From Streptomyces olivaceoviridis (GTDB lineage Bacteria; Actinomycetota; Actinomycetes; Streptomycetales; Streptomycetaceae): a DNA stretch of 64,000 nt. The notes beneath the pieces were generated by a model. That model was given only the letters and a program-made list of their open reading frames with translations. It made no database searches and was not told where the DNA came from. The DNA is taken from contig NZ_BMUI01000018.1 in assembly GCF_014650115.1 (NCBI RefSeq), positions 62,001 through 126,000 on the forward strand. The letters run 5' to 3'. Made by a program: the position numbers and the translations under genes. This document shows, piece by piece, positions 25,741 through 33,893 of the stretch (its first letter is position 1; each line of letters starts with the position of its first letter).

Positions 25741-26757
25741 CTACTGTCCGGCCACGATCCGCACCGAGCCCACGGACGTCTCCACGGACTGCCCGGCGGA
25801 GCTCTGCGCGCCCCCGGCCCCGTCCGACCCGGCCGTCCGCCACTCGCCGCCGTCGCTCCCCGCGGTCCACACCCGGCCCGCGTACGCCACCCGCTCGATG
25901 TGCAGCGCCGAGGAGTGGGCCACCGCCCACTGCGCCAGCTGCCAGCCCCGCTCCCGTTCGCCCCGCCCGGTCGCGTCCGTCTTCGTACCGTCCGGCACCG
26001 GGACCGTCACCGTCCGCCCGCGCGCGGTCGCGGTCACGCTCGGCGACGGGGACGGCGACGGCACGGGCGTCCCGCCCACCACCGCGCCGGTCTCCTGGAG
26101 CGCGTCCCGCCCGAAGTCCCGTACCAGCGCGGCGCGCACCGCGTCCGGGCCGGTCGCCGAGGTCGTGCGCTGCGGGCGCCCGTCGCAGGTCAGCGTGGCC
26201 GCCGCCCGCCCGGTCAGGGCCGCCGCCAGCAGCGTGGCGTCCTGCTCGTGCTTGGCGTACGCCTCCGGGTAGCCGCTGCGCTGCACCCGCTGCGCGGCCA
26301 CCGTCAGCGGCAGGTCGGTGTAGTCCGGCACCCTGGCCAGGTGCGCGTAGAAGATGCCCGCCGCGTAGGCCGGGTCCATGATCTGCCGCTCGGTGCCCCA
26401 GCCCTGCGAGGGACGCTGCTGGAACAGTCCCAGCGAGTCCCGGTCGCCGTGCTCGATGTTCCGCAGCCCCGACTCCTGGATGGCGGTCGCCAGCGCGATC
26501 GTCACGGCCCGCTCGGGCATCCCGCGCCCGGTCCCGACGGCGGCGATCGTCGCCGCGTTCGCCGCCTGCTCGGGCGTGAACTCGTACGACGCCCCGTCGT
26601 CCGAGGGCGAGACCACCGTGCAGCCGCGCGCACCGCCGCCTCCGGTGACGTACTGCACCACGAGGTACGCGGCGACACCGCACAGGACCAACAGGGCCGC
26701 GGCGTAACGGAAGAGGCGCCCGCGGCGCTTGGGACGGGTGGGGGACGGCTCTGACAC
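25741..26757 (-). CDS. Membrane-anchored protein with lysozyme/transglycosylase-like domain
   Basis: 338 residues from GTG 26757 (VSEPSPTRPKRRG). A single helix near residues 18-38 (YAAALLVLCGVAAYLVVQYV) anchors the protein with its bulk outside. Residues ~65-165 (TIALATAIQESGLRNIEHGD, SLGLFQQRPSQGWG, AQRVQRSGYPEAYAKHE) resemble the goose-lysozyme/SLT fold. There the Glu of QESG would be catalytic, and SLGLFQQ is the typical following motif. Database annotations often call this family heavy metal transporter, which the sequence does not support. It is divergent from dapE. Confidence 0.65.
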   Translation of the reverse strand: MSEPSPTRPKRRGRLFRYAAALLVLCGVAAYLVVQYVTGGGGARGCTVVSPSDDGASYEFTPEQAANAATIAAVGTGRGMPERAVTIALATAIQESGLRNIEHGDRDSLGLFQQRPSQGWGTERQIMDPAYAAGIFYAHLARVPDYTDLPLTVAAQRVQRSGYPEAYAKHEQDATLLAAALTGRAAATLTCDGRPQRTTSATGPDAVRAALVRDFGRDALQETGAVVGGTPVPSPSPSPSVTATARGRTVTVPVPDGTKTDATGRGERERGWQLAQWAVAHSSALHIERVAYAGRVWTAGSDGGEWRTAGSDGAGGAQSSAGQSVETSVGSVRIVAGQ

Positions 26758-26862
26758 GCGTACAAGGTACTGGAGCTCCCCGGGCCCCCTGCGCCGGGTC
26801 CGCAGGACCGCGCCGTCGTTCGCGCCCCCGGCCCCGGCGGGTGGCGCGTTAGGGTCGTGGCC

Positions 26863-27942
26863 ATGGCCGACACCTCGCTTGACCTCACGCTGGACGCCGC
26901 CGCGCTCACCGCGCAGCTCGTGGACTTCCCCTCCGAGAGCGGCACCGAGAAGCCGCTCGCGGACGCCATCGAGGCCGCGTTGCGCGGCCTGCCGCACCTG
27001 ACGGTGGACCGCCACGGCAACAACGTGATCGCCCGGACGGACCTGGGCCGCGCCGAGCGCGTCATCCTGGCCGGGCACATCGACACCGTGCCGATCGCGG
27101 ACAACGTGCCCTCGCGGCTCGACGCGGACGGGGTGCTGTGGGGCTGCGGCACGTGTGACATGAAGTCGGGCGTGGCGGTGCAGCTGCGCATCGCGGCCAC
27201 CGTCCCCGCCCCCAACCGCGACCTGACCTTCGTCTTCTACGACAACGAGGAGGTCGCCGCCGACCTCAACGGCCTGGGGCACGTCGCCGAGGCCCACCCG
27301 GAGTGGCTGGCGGGCGACTTCGCGGTCCTGCTGGAGCCCTCCGACGGCGAGGTGGAGGGCGGCTGCCAGGGCACGCTGCGGGTGCTGCTGAGGACGAAGG
27401 GCGAGCGGGCCCACTCGGCGCGCGCCTGGATGGGCTCCAACGCCATCCACGCGGCGGCCCCCGTCCTGGCCCGGCTGGCCTCCTACGAGCCGCGCCGGCC
27501 GGTCATCGACGGACTGGAGTACCGCGAGGGACTGAACGCGGTGGGCATCAGCGGGGGAGTGGCCGGGAACGTCATCCCGGACGAGTGCGTGGTCACGGTC
27601 AACTTCCGGTACGCCCCCGACCGCACCGAGCAGGAGGCCGTCGCGCACGTCCACGAGGTGTTCGCGGACTGCGGCGTGGAGGAGTTCGTGGTGGACGACC
27701 ACAGCCCCGGCGCGCTGCCCGGCCTCTCCCAGCCGGCCGCCGCCGCCTTCATCGAGGCGGTGGGCGGCACCCCGCGGCCCAAGTACGGCTGGACGGACGT
27801 GTCCCGCTTCTCCGCGCTCGGCGTCCCCGCGGTCAACTACGGCCCCGGCAACCCGCACCTGGCGCACAGGCGGGACGAGCGCGTGGAGACCGCGAAGATC
27901 CTGGCGGGCGAGGAACGACTGCGGAACTGGCTCACCGCCTAG
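26863..27942 (+). CDS. dapE: Succinyl-diaminopimelate desuccinylase DapE
   Basis: 359 residues from ATG 26863. An M20 family metallohydrolase that releases LL-diaminopimelate, a cell-wall and lysine precursor. Metal-site motifs are visible: AGHIDTVP (His, Asp), CGTCDMKSG, DNEEV (Glu-Glu), and the distal NYGPGNPHLAH (His). There is no ribosome binding site, but TAGGGT lies 6-8 bases upstream, so a leaderless mRNA is likely. GTG 26857 is a less likely start. Functionally linked to dapC at 23.8 kb. Confidence 0.93.
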   Translation: MADTSLDLTLDAAALTAQLVDFPSESGTEKPLADAIEAALRGLPHLTVDRHGNNVIARTDLGRAERVILAGHIDTVPIADNVPSRLDADGVLWGCGTCDMKSGVAVQLRIAATVPAPNRDLTFVFYDNEEVAADLNGLGHVAEAHPEWLAGDFAVLLEPSDGEVEGGCQGTLRVLLRTKGERAHSARAWMGSNAIHAAAPVLARLASYEPRRPVIDGLEYREGLNAVGISGGVAGNVIPDECVVTVNFRYAPDRTEQEAVAHVHEVFADCGVEEFVVDDHSPGALPGLSQPAAAAFIEAVGGTPRPKYGWTDVSRFSALGVPAVNYGPGNPHLAHRRDERVETAKILAGEERLRNWLTA

Positions 27943-28048
27943 CCCGTGCGGGGCGCGCCACCGCACGCCGGACATGCCCGGGTCCCCCCGCGGTGACCCG
28001 CGTAGATCTAGTCTGAGATCGAACTACCTGCAAGCGGAGGGAGCGCAC

Positions 28049-28807
28049 ATGCCTACCGGCAATCCCGAGGGGAAGAAGCAGCCGCCGGACGAGCAACGGC
28101 TCGGACCGGTCCTCCGACGGCGGGGCCAGGTGACGGCCAGTACGACCGACCAGCGGCTGCTGGACGAGCGCGCCCCCACGGACTGGGTCCACACCGACCC
28201 CTGGCGGGTCCTGCGGATCCAGTCGGAGTTCATCGAGGGCTTCGGCACGCTCGCCGAACTCCCGCCCGCCATCAGCGTGTTCGGCTCGGCGCGGACCCCG
28301 GTGGACTCCGCGGAGTACGACGCGGGCGTGCGGCTCGGCCGGGGGCTCGTGCAGGCCGGCTGGGCGGTCATCACGGGCGGTGGCCCGGGAGCGATGGAGG
28401 CGGCCAACAAGGGGGCGTGCGAGGCGGGCGGCGTCTCGGTCGGCCTCGGAATCGAACTTCCCTTCGAGCAGGGGCTCAACCCCTATGTCGACATCGGCCT
28501 CAACTTCCGCTACTTCTTCGTCCGCAAGATGATGTTCGTGAAGTACGCGCAGGGCTTCGTGGTCCTCCCCGGCGGCCTCGGCACCCTCGACGAGCTCTTC
28601 GAGGCGCTGACCCTGGTCCAGACCCAGAAGGTCACCCAGTTCCCGATCGTCCTGTTCGGCGGCGAGTACTGGGGCGGACTGGTGGACTGGCTGAAGAACA
28701 CGCTGGTGGCCCAGGGCAAGGCGTCGGAGAAGGACCTCCTGCTGTTCCACGTGACGGACGACGTGGACGAGGCGGTGTCCCTGGTGTCCAAGGAGGCGGC
28801 CCGCTAG
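28049..28807 (+). CDS. LOG family protein (TIGR00730; nucleotide 5'-monophosphate phosphoribohydrolase-like)
   Basis: 252 residues from ATG 28049, with GGAGGG 7 bases upstream. A Rossmann-like fold with the signature motifs GGGPGAMEAANKGA and PGGLGTLDE, which define LOG/lysine-decarboxylase-like phosphoribohydrolases that release free bases (cytokinin-type) from nucleotides. The ~60-residue N-terminal extension before ISVFGSAR is common in the longer actinobacterial group. Position after dapE matches mycobacteria (Rv1205). Confidence 0.88.
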   Translation: MPTGNPEGKKQPPDEQRLGPVLRRRGQVTASTTDQRLLDERAPTDWVHTDPWRVLRIQSEFIEGFGTLAELPPAISVFGSARTPVDSAEYDAGVRLGRGLVQAGWAVITGGGPGAMEAANKGACEAGGVSVGLGIELPFEQGLNPYVDIGLNFRYFFVRKMMFVKYAQGFVVLPGGLGTLDELFEALTLVQTQKVTQFPIVLFGGEYWGGLVDWLKNTLVAQGKASEKDLLLFHVTDDVDEAVSLVSKEAAR

Positions 28808-28816
28808 GCGCCCCCA

Positions 28817-28858
28817 CCGGGGGGCCGAGGGGGACGTCCACCCGCCCCGGCCCCCCGG
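28817..28858. terminator. Bidirectional hairpin between convergent genes
   Basis: CCGGGGGGCC / GGCCCCCCGG, perfect 10-bp arms, in the 55-bp gap between the convergent LOG-family and folP genes. Confidence 0.7.
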
Positions 28859-28862
28859 CCGG

Positions 28863-29723
28863 TCAGGCCAGACCCCGGCGAGCCACGGCGGGGACCCGGT
28901 GGCCGGCGATGGACGCCACCATCTCCAGCACCTGACGGGTCTCGGCCACCTCATGCACCCGGTACACCTGCGCCCCCAGCCACGCGGAGACGGCGGTCGT
29001 CGCCAGCGTGCCGATCAGCCGTTCCTTCACCGGCCGGTCCAGCGTCTCCCCGACGAAGTCCTTGTTGGACAGCGACACCAGCACCGGCCACCCGGTGGCC
29101 GCCATCTCGTCCAGCCGCCGCGTCGCCTCCAGGCTGTGCCGCGTGTTCTTCCCGAAGTCGTGCCCGGGGTCGATCAGCACCGACTCGCGCGGCACACCGA
29201 GCGCGACCGCCCGCTCGGCCAGCCCCACGGTCACGTCCAGGATGTCGGCCACCACGTCGTCGTACGTCACCCGGTGCGGACGCGTACGCGGCTCCACGCC
29301 CCCGGCGTGCGTGCACACCAGCCCCACCCCGTAGCGCGCCGCGACCTGCGCGAGCCCCGGGTCGACCCCGCCCCACGCGTCGTTCAGCAGATCCGCGCCG
29401 GCCTCGCACACGGCCTCGCCGACCTCGGCCCGCCAGGTGTCCACGCTGATGATCACATCGGGGAAGCGCCGCCGTACCTCCGCGACGAAGCCGACCGTCC
29501 GGCGCGCCTCCTCCTTCGCGGTGACCTCTTCCCCGGGCCCGGCCTTGACCCCGCCGATGTCGATGATCGCCGCGCCCTCGGCCACCGCCTGCTCCACACG
29601 CGCCAGGGCCGGCTCGTCGCCGAAGGTGGCTCCCCGGTCGTAGAAGGAATCCGGCGTCCGGTTCACGATCGCCATGATCACCGGCTCGTGCGGCCCGAAT
29701 TCCCGCCTGCCCAGCCTGAGCAT
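28863..29723 (-). CDS. folP: Dihydropteroate synthase-like protein, FolP2 type
   Basis: 286 residues from ATG 29723. The fold is clearly DHPS (MAIVNRTPDSFYDRG, ISVDTW, NDAWGG, DPGHDFGKN, RVHEV). However, the second pterin/PABA loop reads DIGGVKAGPG instead of the usual DVGGESTRPG. The same changes characterise Mycobacterium FolP2, for which no DHPS activity has been found. The mycobacterial neighbourhood (LOG protein, DivIVA-like protein, tag) is also conserved. It may therefore not be the folate enzyme of the cell; a second folP elsewhere would be expected. Confidence 0.85.
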   Translation of the reverse strand: MLRLGRREFGPHEPVIMAIVNRTPDSFYDRGATFGDEPALARVEQAVAEGAAIIDIGGVKAGPGEEVTAKEEARRTVGFVAEVRRRFPDVIISVDTWRAEVGEAVCEAGADLLNDAWGGVDPGLAQVAARYGVGLVCTHAGGVEPRTRPHRVTYDDVVADILDVTVGLAERAVALGVPRESVLIDPGHDFGKNTRHSLEATRRLDEMAATGWPVLVSLSNKDFVGETLDRPVKERLIGTLATTAVSAWLGAQVYRVHEVAETRQVLEMVASIAGHRVPAVARRGLA

Positions 29724-29773
29724 CCGCTGTGACCTCTCCTAGTACGTTCCGCAGTACGGCCGCCTGCGACCCT

Positions 29774-29813
29774 AACTGTCAGACTCGCATGGCACGATCG
29801 GACCCTGACAGTT
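29774..29813. promoter_or_regulatory. 9-bp inverted repeat in the folP2/DivIVA divergent region
   Basis: AACTGTCAG (29774-29782) and CTGACAGTT (29805-29813) are exact inverse complements with a 22-base spacer. They sit between two divergent start codons, so a shared operator or transcript hairpin is possible. The gap has no other feature I can name. Confidence 0.45.
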
Positions 29814-29861
29814 TCGGCTTCCGGCACAGCGTCCGGTAACGAGCGTGGGGACCCTGAGGCG

Positions 29862-30227
29862 ATGGTGATGTTCTTTTTCCTGGTCGTCGCGCTGGCCGTC
29901 GTGGTCGCCGCGGTGACCCTGGCCGTGGTGGGCGGCGGGGAGAGCGCCCCGCTGCCCGAGGTGGCGCCCGAGCGGCTCCAGGACCCCCTCCCCGCGGACC
30001 GCCCGGTGGGCCGCGCGGACGTGGAGGACCTGCGCTTCCCCCTCGCCCCGCGCGGCTACCGCATGGCCGACGTCGACGACGCGCTCGGCCGGCTCGCCGC
30101 GGAACTGGCGGAGCGGGACGCCCGTATCGCCGACCTGGAGTCCGCGCTGGCGGGCGCGAGAGCCGCCGCCGCTGACGCGCACCACGCACCGCGGGACCGC
30201 GGCGAGGGCCCGGAGGAGGAGCGATGA
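29862..30227 (+). CDS. DivIVA-domain membrane protein
   Basis: 121 residues. One N-terminal helix (MFFFLVVALAVVVAAVTLAVV), then at ~55-80 the DivIVA N-terminal motif FPLAPRGYRMADVDDALGRL, followed by a coiled coil rich in Ala/Glu/Arg. DivIVA proteins bind curved membrane and organise polar growth in actinobacteria. This short form lacks the long tail of true DivIVA. Its stop overlaps the tag start by 4 bp. Confidence 0.82.
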   Translation: MVMFFFLVVALAVVVAAVTLAVVGGGESAPLPEVAPERLQDPLPADRPVGRADVEDLRFPLAPRGYRMADVDDALGRLAAELAERDARIADLESALAGARAAAADAHHAPRDRGEGPEEER

Positions 30228-30811
30228 CCACCGGAGCGGCCGTCCCCGGGCCGGACGGCGCCCTGCGCTGTCCCTGGGCCCTGTCCACCGTCGACTACGT
30301 GTCGTACCACGACGAGGAGTGGGGCCGCCCGGTCCACGGCGACGACGCCCTCTTCGAGCGGCTCAGCCTGGAGGCCTTCCAGTCGGGCCTGTCCTGGATC
30401 ACGATCCTGCGCCGCCGTCCGGGCTTCCGCGCGGCCTTCGCCGGCTTCCGCATCGAGAAGGTCGCCGCCTTCACCGAGACCGACCGCGACCGCCTGCTCG
30501 CCGACCCCGGCATCATCCGCAACCGGGCCAAGATCGACGCCACCCTCGCCAACGCCCGTGTCCTCGCCGACTGGACCGAGGGCGAGCTGGACACCCTGAT
30601 CTGGTCCCACGCCCCCGACCCGGCCACCCGCCCGGCCCCGAAGACCCTCGCGGACGTCCCGGCGGTGACTCCGGAGTCGACGGCCCTGTCCAAGGCCCTG
30701 AAGAAGCGGGGGCTCAAATTCGTGGGCCCGACGACGGCGTACGCCCTGATGCAGGCGTGCGGCCTGGTCGACGACCACCTGGAGACGTGCGTGGCGAGGA
30801 GCGCCCCCTGA
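30224..30811 (+). CDS. tag: DNA-3-methyladenine glycosylase I (Tag)
   Basis: 195 residues. It removes 3-methyladenine from alkylated DNA. The zinc-snap residues typical of Tag are present: Cys in LRCPW, His in YHDEEWG, and the C-terminal His and Cys in DDHLETC. The helix-hairpin-helix core contains WITILRRRPGFRAAF. Coupled by overlap to the DivIVA-domain gene, as in mycobacteria (Rv1209-tagA). It ends 2 bp from a convergent gene. Confidence 0.94.
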   Translation: MTTGAAVPGPDGALRCPWALSTVDYVSYHDEEWGRPVHGDDALFERLSLEAFQSGLSWITILRRRPGFRAAFAGFRIEKVAAFTETDRDRLLADPGIIRNRAKIDATLANARVLADWTEGELDTLIWSHAPDPATRPAPKTLADVPAVTPESTALSKALKKRGLKFVGPTTAYALMQACGLVDDHLETCVARSAP

Positions 30812-30812
30812 G

Positions 30813-31616
30813 CTACCGCCCCAGGTACTTCGGCTTCTCCTTGTCCACGAACGCCTGGACGGCGATGGCGTGGTCCTCGGACCGCCCCGCCCGGGTCTGG
30901 AGCTCGTCCTCCTTCTCCAGCGTCTCGGCGAGGGAATGCGTCAGCCCGAAGGCCACCGCCTCCTTGATCGCCGCGTACGCCACCGTCGGCCCCGAGGCCA
31001 GCGCCCGCGCCGCCTTCCCGGCCTCCGCGCGCAGCTCGGCCGAGGGGACGACCCGGTTGGCGATCCCCAGCTCCAGCGCGTCCTGCGCGCCGATGCTGCG
31101 CGGGAAGAGCAGCAGGTCGGCGGCGCGGCTCGGGCCGATCACCCGGGGCAGCGTCCAGGAGATCCCGGAGTCGGCGGTGAGGGCCACACCGGCGAACGAC
31201 GTGTTGAAGGAGGCGCTGTCGGCCACCAGCCGGTAGTCCGCGGCGAGCGCGAAGCCGAACCCGGCCCCCGCCGCCACGCCGTTCACCGCCGCGACCACCG
31301 GCTTCGGCGCCCCGGCGAGCGCCCGCACGATCGGGTTGTAGTGCTCCCTGACCGTGGTCATCGTCTGCCCGGCCCCGGTCTCCCGGTCACTGGCCAGCAG
31401 CCCGATGTGCTCCTTGAGGTCCTGGCCCACGCAGAACGCCCGGTCCCCGGCGGCGGTCAGCAGGATCGCCCGCACGGCCGGGTCGCCGGCCGCCGATTCC
31501 GCCGCCTCCCGCAGGGCGACCTTGGTCGCGATGTTCAGCGCGTTCATCGCCTCGGGGCGGTTCAGCGTGATCGTCGCGAGTCCGTCGCTCACCTCGTAGA
31601 GCACGGTGTCGGCCAT
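30813..31616 (-). CDS. Enoyl-CoA hydratase/isomerase family protein
   Basis: 267 residues from ATG 31616, preceded by GGAGGGG; longer in-frame starts lack a binding site. Crotonase fold: N-terminal LATITLNRPEAMNAL, oxyanion-hole segment VAAVNGVAAGAGFGFALAAD, then TADSGISWTLPRVIG, which resembles the PaaG/isomerase type. The second catalytic Glu of classical hydratases is replaced here by a TADSG segment with Asp, so an isomerase activity is more likely than hydration. Pathway unknown. Confidence 0.87.
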   Translation of the reverse strand: MADTVLYEVSDGLATITLNRPEAMNALNIATKVALREAAESAAGDPAVRAILLTAAGDRAFCVGQDLKEHIGLLASDRETGAGQTMTTVREHYNPIVRALAGAPKPVVAAVNGVAAGAGFGFALAADYRLVADSASFNTSFAGVALTADSGISWTLPRVIGPSRAADLLLFPRSIGAQDALELGIANRVVPSAELRAEAGKAARALASGPTVAYAAIKEAVAFGLTHSLAETLEKEDELQTRAGRSEDHAIAVQAFVDKEKPKYLGR

Positions 31617-31992
31617 GGCGCATCCCCTCCGGTTCGCGGCTGGTGACGTACCGCTCAGTACGTCCATGTCTGAGGACAGCATGGCGGAGATCGCCATCCA
31701 GGGGCCGGACCGGACGTGTGACCTGCGTCAAAGAAAACCGGGGCGGAAGCCGTCGGCGGATCTTCGTGCGGGGGCGCAGTATCGCAGCCACATCGCCGAA
31801 TTGGGTGGTTTTGCTCGCGCGCGTTGCCCAAGCGATGCCGACTGATGTTGGTCATCGGGTCCTGCGATGCGGGATAATGGCTTGGAAGCAATGTGTTCGA
31901 TGCCGGTGTCGCGTGTCCGTTGCGGATGGCGGGTGCCCCGAGGGGCCGTCGGCAGACGATCGATGAGCTGGGTTTCAGGAAGGGGAACGAGC
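31617..31992. other. 376-bp intergenic region with a probable DUF3117 promoter
   Basis: No convincing gene. TTGGTC (31848-31853), 19 bases, GATAAT (31873-31878) could be a plus-strand promoter giving a ~110-nt leader for the DUF3117 gene. A moderately AT-richer stretch with AAAGAAAACC lies at 31729-31740. Confidence 0.4.
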
Positions 31993-32160
31993 ATGGCGGC
32001 CATGAAGCCGCGGACGGGTGATGGCCCGCTCGAGGTGACCAAGGAGGGGCGGGGCATCGTCATGCGCGTTCCGCTCGAAGGCGGCGGTCGACTCGTCGTC
32101 GAGCTGACCCCTGACGAGGCCGAGGCGCTCGGCGACGCCCTGAAGAAGGTCGTCGTCTGA
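31993..32160 (+). CDS. DUF3117 protein, 55 residues
   Basis: Too short for many gene finders. ATG 31993 follows AGGAAGGGGAACG. The peptide MAAMKPRTGDGPLEVTKEGR continues into RVPLEGGGRLVVELTPDEA, the highly conserved DUF3117 sequence found throughout Actinobacteria (Rv1211 in mycobacteria, also beside tag). Function is unknown. A strong hairpin terminates it. Confidence 0.92.
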   Translation: MAAMKPRTGDGPLEVTKEGRGIVMRVPLEGGGRLVVELTPDEAEALGDALKKVVV

Positions 32161-32181
32161 CGTCCCAGCGATCAGTCCTTC

Positions 32182-32219
32182 CGGCTGCCCCGGCATCGTA
32201 CGCGGTGCCGGGGCAGCCG
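32182..32219. terminator. Bidirectional hairpin terminator
   Basis: Perfect 14-bp arms CGGCTGCCCCGGCA / TGCCGGGGCAGCCG with a 10-base loop, between the DUF3117 gene and the convergent methyltransferase gene. Confidence 0.8.
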
Positions 32220-32242
32220 CGTTCCCGCCCCCCGGCGCGGCC

Positions 32243-32875
32243 TCAGCGCTTGACGGCGCACAGCAGGCCGTCGCCCACCGGCAGCAGCGAGGGGACCAGT
32301 TCCTGGCTCTCCCGCACGGTGCGCAGCAGCTCGCGCAGCCGCAGCACCTCGGTCGGCTGCGGCCCGGAGTCGACCGTGCGGCCGTTGGCGAACACGCCCT
32401 CGAAGACCACCAGGCCACCCGGCCGCAGCAGGCGCAACGATTCATCGAGGTAGTCCGGGTACTCCAGGCGGTCCCCGTCGCAGAAGACGAGGTCGTAGCC
32501 GGCGTCCGCGAGACGCGGGAGCACGTCCAGCGCGCGGCCGGGGATGAACCGGGCCCGGTTGCTGGCGAAGCCGCAGACGCGGAAGGCCTGCCGGGCGAAC
32601 TGCTGGTGCTCCGGCTCCGGGTCCACCGTGGTGAGCACCCCGTCCGGCCGCATCCCGTGCAGCAGATGGATGCCGGACACCCCGCAGCCCGTGCCGATCT
32701 CCGCGACCGCCTTCGCGTCCACGGAGGCGGCGAGCAGTCGCAGCGCGGCGCCCGTGCTGGGCGACACCGAGCGCAGCCCTGCCTCGCGGGCCCGGTCGCG
32801 GGCCCAGCGCAGCGCTTCGTCCTCGGCGACAAAGGCGTCGGCGAACGCCCAGCTCGTCTGCCGGTTGCCGGTAAT
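32243..32875 (-). CDS. O-methyltransferase (class I SAM-dependent), probable ATT start
   Basis: 210 residues if started at ATT 32875. SAM-binding motif I VAEIGTGCGVSGIHLL, motif II VDPEPEH, FCDGDRLEY and LRPGGLVVFEGV match catechol-O-methyltransferase-like O-methyltransferases (Rv1220c in mycobacteria). The conserved N-terminus TGNRQTSWAFADAFVAEDEA is encoded in frame upstream of the first GTG (32767). No ATG, GTG or TTG precedes it before the frame loses homology. AGGAGAGGG lies 7 bases before ATT-ACC-GGC, so a rare ATT start is the best reading. It is divergent from sigE. Confidence 0.85.
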   Translation of the reverse strand: MTGNRQTSWAFADAFVAEDEALRWARDRAREAGLRSVSPSTGAALRLLAASVDAKAVAEIGTGCGVSGIHLLHGMRPDGVLTTVDPEPEHQQFARQAFRVCGFASNRARFIPGRALDVLPRLADAGYDLVFCDGDRLEYPDYLDESLRLLRPGGLVVFEGVFANGRTVDSGPQPTEVLRLRELLRTVRESQELVPSLLPVGDGLLCAVKR

Positions 32876-32927
32876 GACCCTCTCCTGTCCCCGTGGTTGC
32901 CTGGGCGTGACTGTATCCGTTGGCGTC

Positions 32928-32954
32928 GGGAACCCGCAGATGGGACCGGGCGTT
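32928..32954 (+). promoter_or_regulatory. Candidate ECF-sigma promoter of the sigE operon (GGGAAC-N18-GTT)
   Basis: GGGAAC at 32928-32933 and GTT at 32952-32954 with exactly 18 bases between. This is the spacing and sequence used by ECF sigma factors of the SigE/SigR type. It lies ~150 bp upstream of the sigE start and points at it, suggesting autoregulation. Confidence 0.55.
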
Positions 32955-33104
32955 TACGAGGAAGAGCCGGTGACCGGGGATACGACGGGGGGGCGAGAGG
33001 TGGATCAGGACGCCGAGCAACTGCTGACGCAGGCGCATGAGCCGTATCAGCGTGCATCAAATTCTCGTAAAACCGCTTATCCGGAGCTAACGGGCGAGGT
33101 GGCT

Positions 33105-33893
33105 ATGGTAGGGGCTCCACTGGACACCACCAGAGCCGACAGGGGAGGTGCGGCTGCGCCCGGGGACCGGGGCGGAGTGCTGCGGCGCTTCCTCGGGTCG
33201 GCGGGCAGGCCGAAATCCGTGACCGACACCGCTGCCGACAGCCACGCCGCCGGTCTCGCCACAGGCGAGACCCAGACCGCGACCTTCGCCACCGACGCGG
33301 ACGGGCAGGCGTGGACTCCGCCCGCGTGGGAGGAGATCGTCAGCACACACAGCGGCCGGGTCTACCGACTCGCCTACCGCCTGACGGGCAACCAGCACGA
33401 CGCCGAGGACCTCACCCAGGAGGTCTTCGTCCGTGTCTTCCGTTCCCTGTCGACGTACTCGCCGGGCACCTTCGAGGGCTGGCTGCACCGCATCACCACC
33501 AACCTCTTCCTGGACATGGTCCGGCGCAAGCAGCGCATCCGCTTCGACGCCCTCGGCGAGGACGCGGCCGAGCGCCTGGCCAGCCGCGAGCCCACCCCCC
33601 AGCAGCTCTTCAACGACGCCCACTTCGACGCCGACGTCCAGCAGGCCCTCGACACCCTCGCGCCCGAGTTCCGCGCCGCCGTCGTCCTGTGCGACATCGA
33701 AGGACTGTCGTACGAGGAGATCGCCGCGACCCTCGGCGTGAAGCTCGGCACGGTCCGCTCCCGCATCCACCGCGGCCGGTCCCAGCTCCGCAAGGCCCTC
33801 GCGCACCGCTCCCCGGAGGCCCGCGCGGCCGAGCGGCGCTCCTTCCTGGCCCCCCGTGTCCCCGCTCTGGGGGGAGGGGGCGCGACCGCGTGA
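33105..33893 (+). CDS. sigE: ECF RNA polymerase sigma factor SigE-like
   Basis: 262 residues from ATG 33105 (GCGAGGTGGC upstream). Region 2 is LTGNQHDAEDLTQEVFVRVF and DMVRRKQR; region 4 is CDIEGLSYEEIAATLGVKLG followed by RSRIHRGRSQLRKAL. The ~75-residue N-terminal extension is disordered. Gene order (methyltransferase, this gene, zinc anti-sigma, htrA, tatB) equals mycobacterial Rv1220c-sigE-rseA-htrA-tatB. It therefore most likely controls the envelope-stress response, released when its anti-sigma factor is inactivated. Confidence 0.9.
   Translation: MVGAPLDTTRADRGGAAAPGDRGGVLRRFLGSAGRPKSVTDTAADSHAAGLATGETQTATFATDADGQAWTPPAWEEIVSTHSGRVYRLAYRLTGNQHDAEDLTQEVFVRVFRSLSTYSPGTFEGWLHRITTNLFLDMVRRKQRIRFDALGEDAAERLASREPTPQQLFNDAHFDADVQQALDTLAPEFRAAVVLCDIEGLSYEEIAATLGVKLGTVRSRIHRGRSQLRKALAHRSPEARAAERRSFLAPRVPALGGGGATA

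Noticed and set aside
26758..27975. Upstream extension of the lysozyme-like protein across dapE
   Set aside because: The frame is open but runs antisense through dapE; the N-terminal signal anchor begins at GTG 26757.
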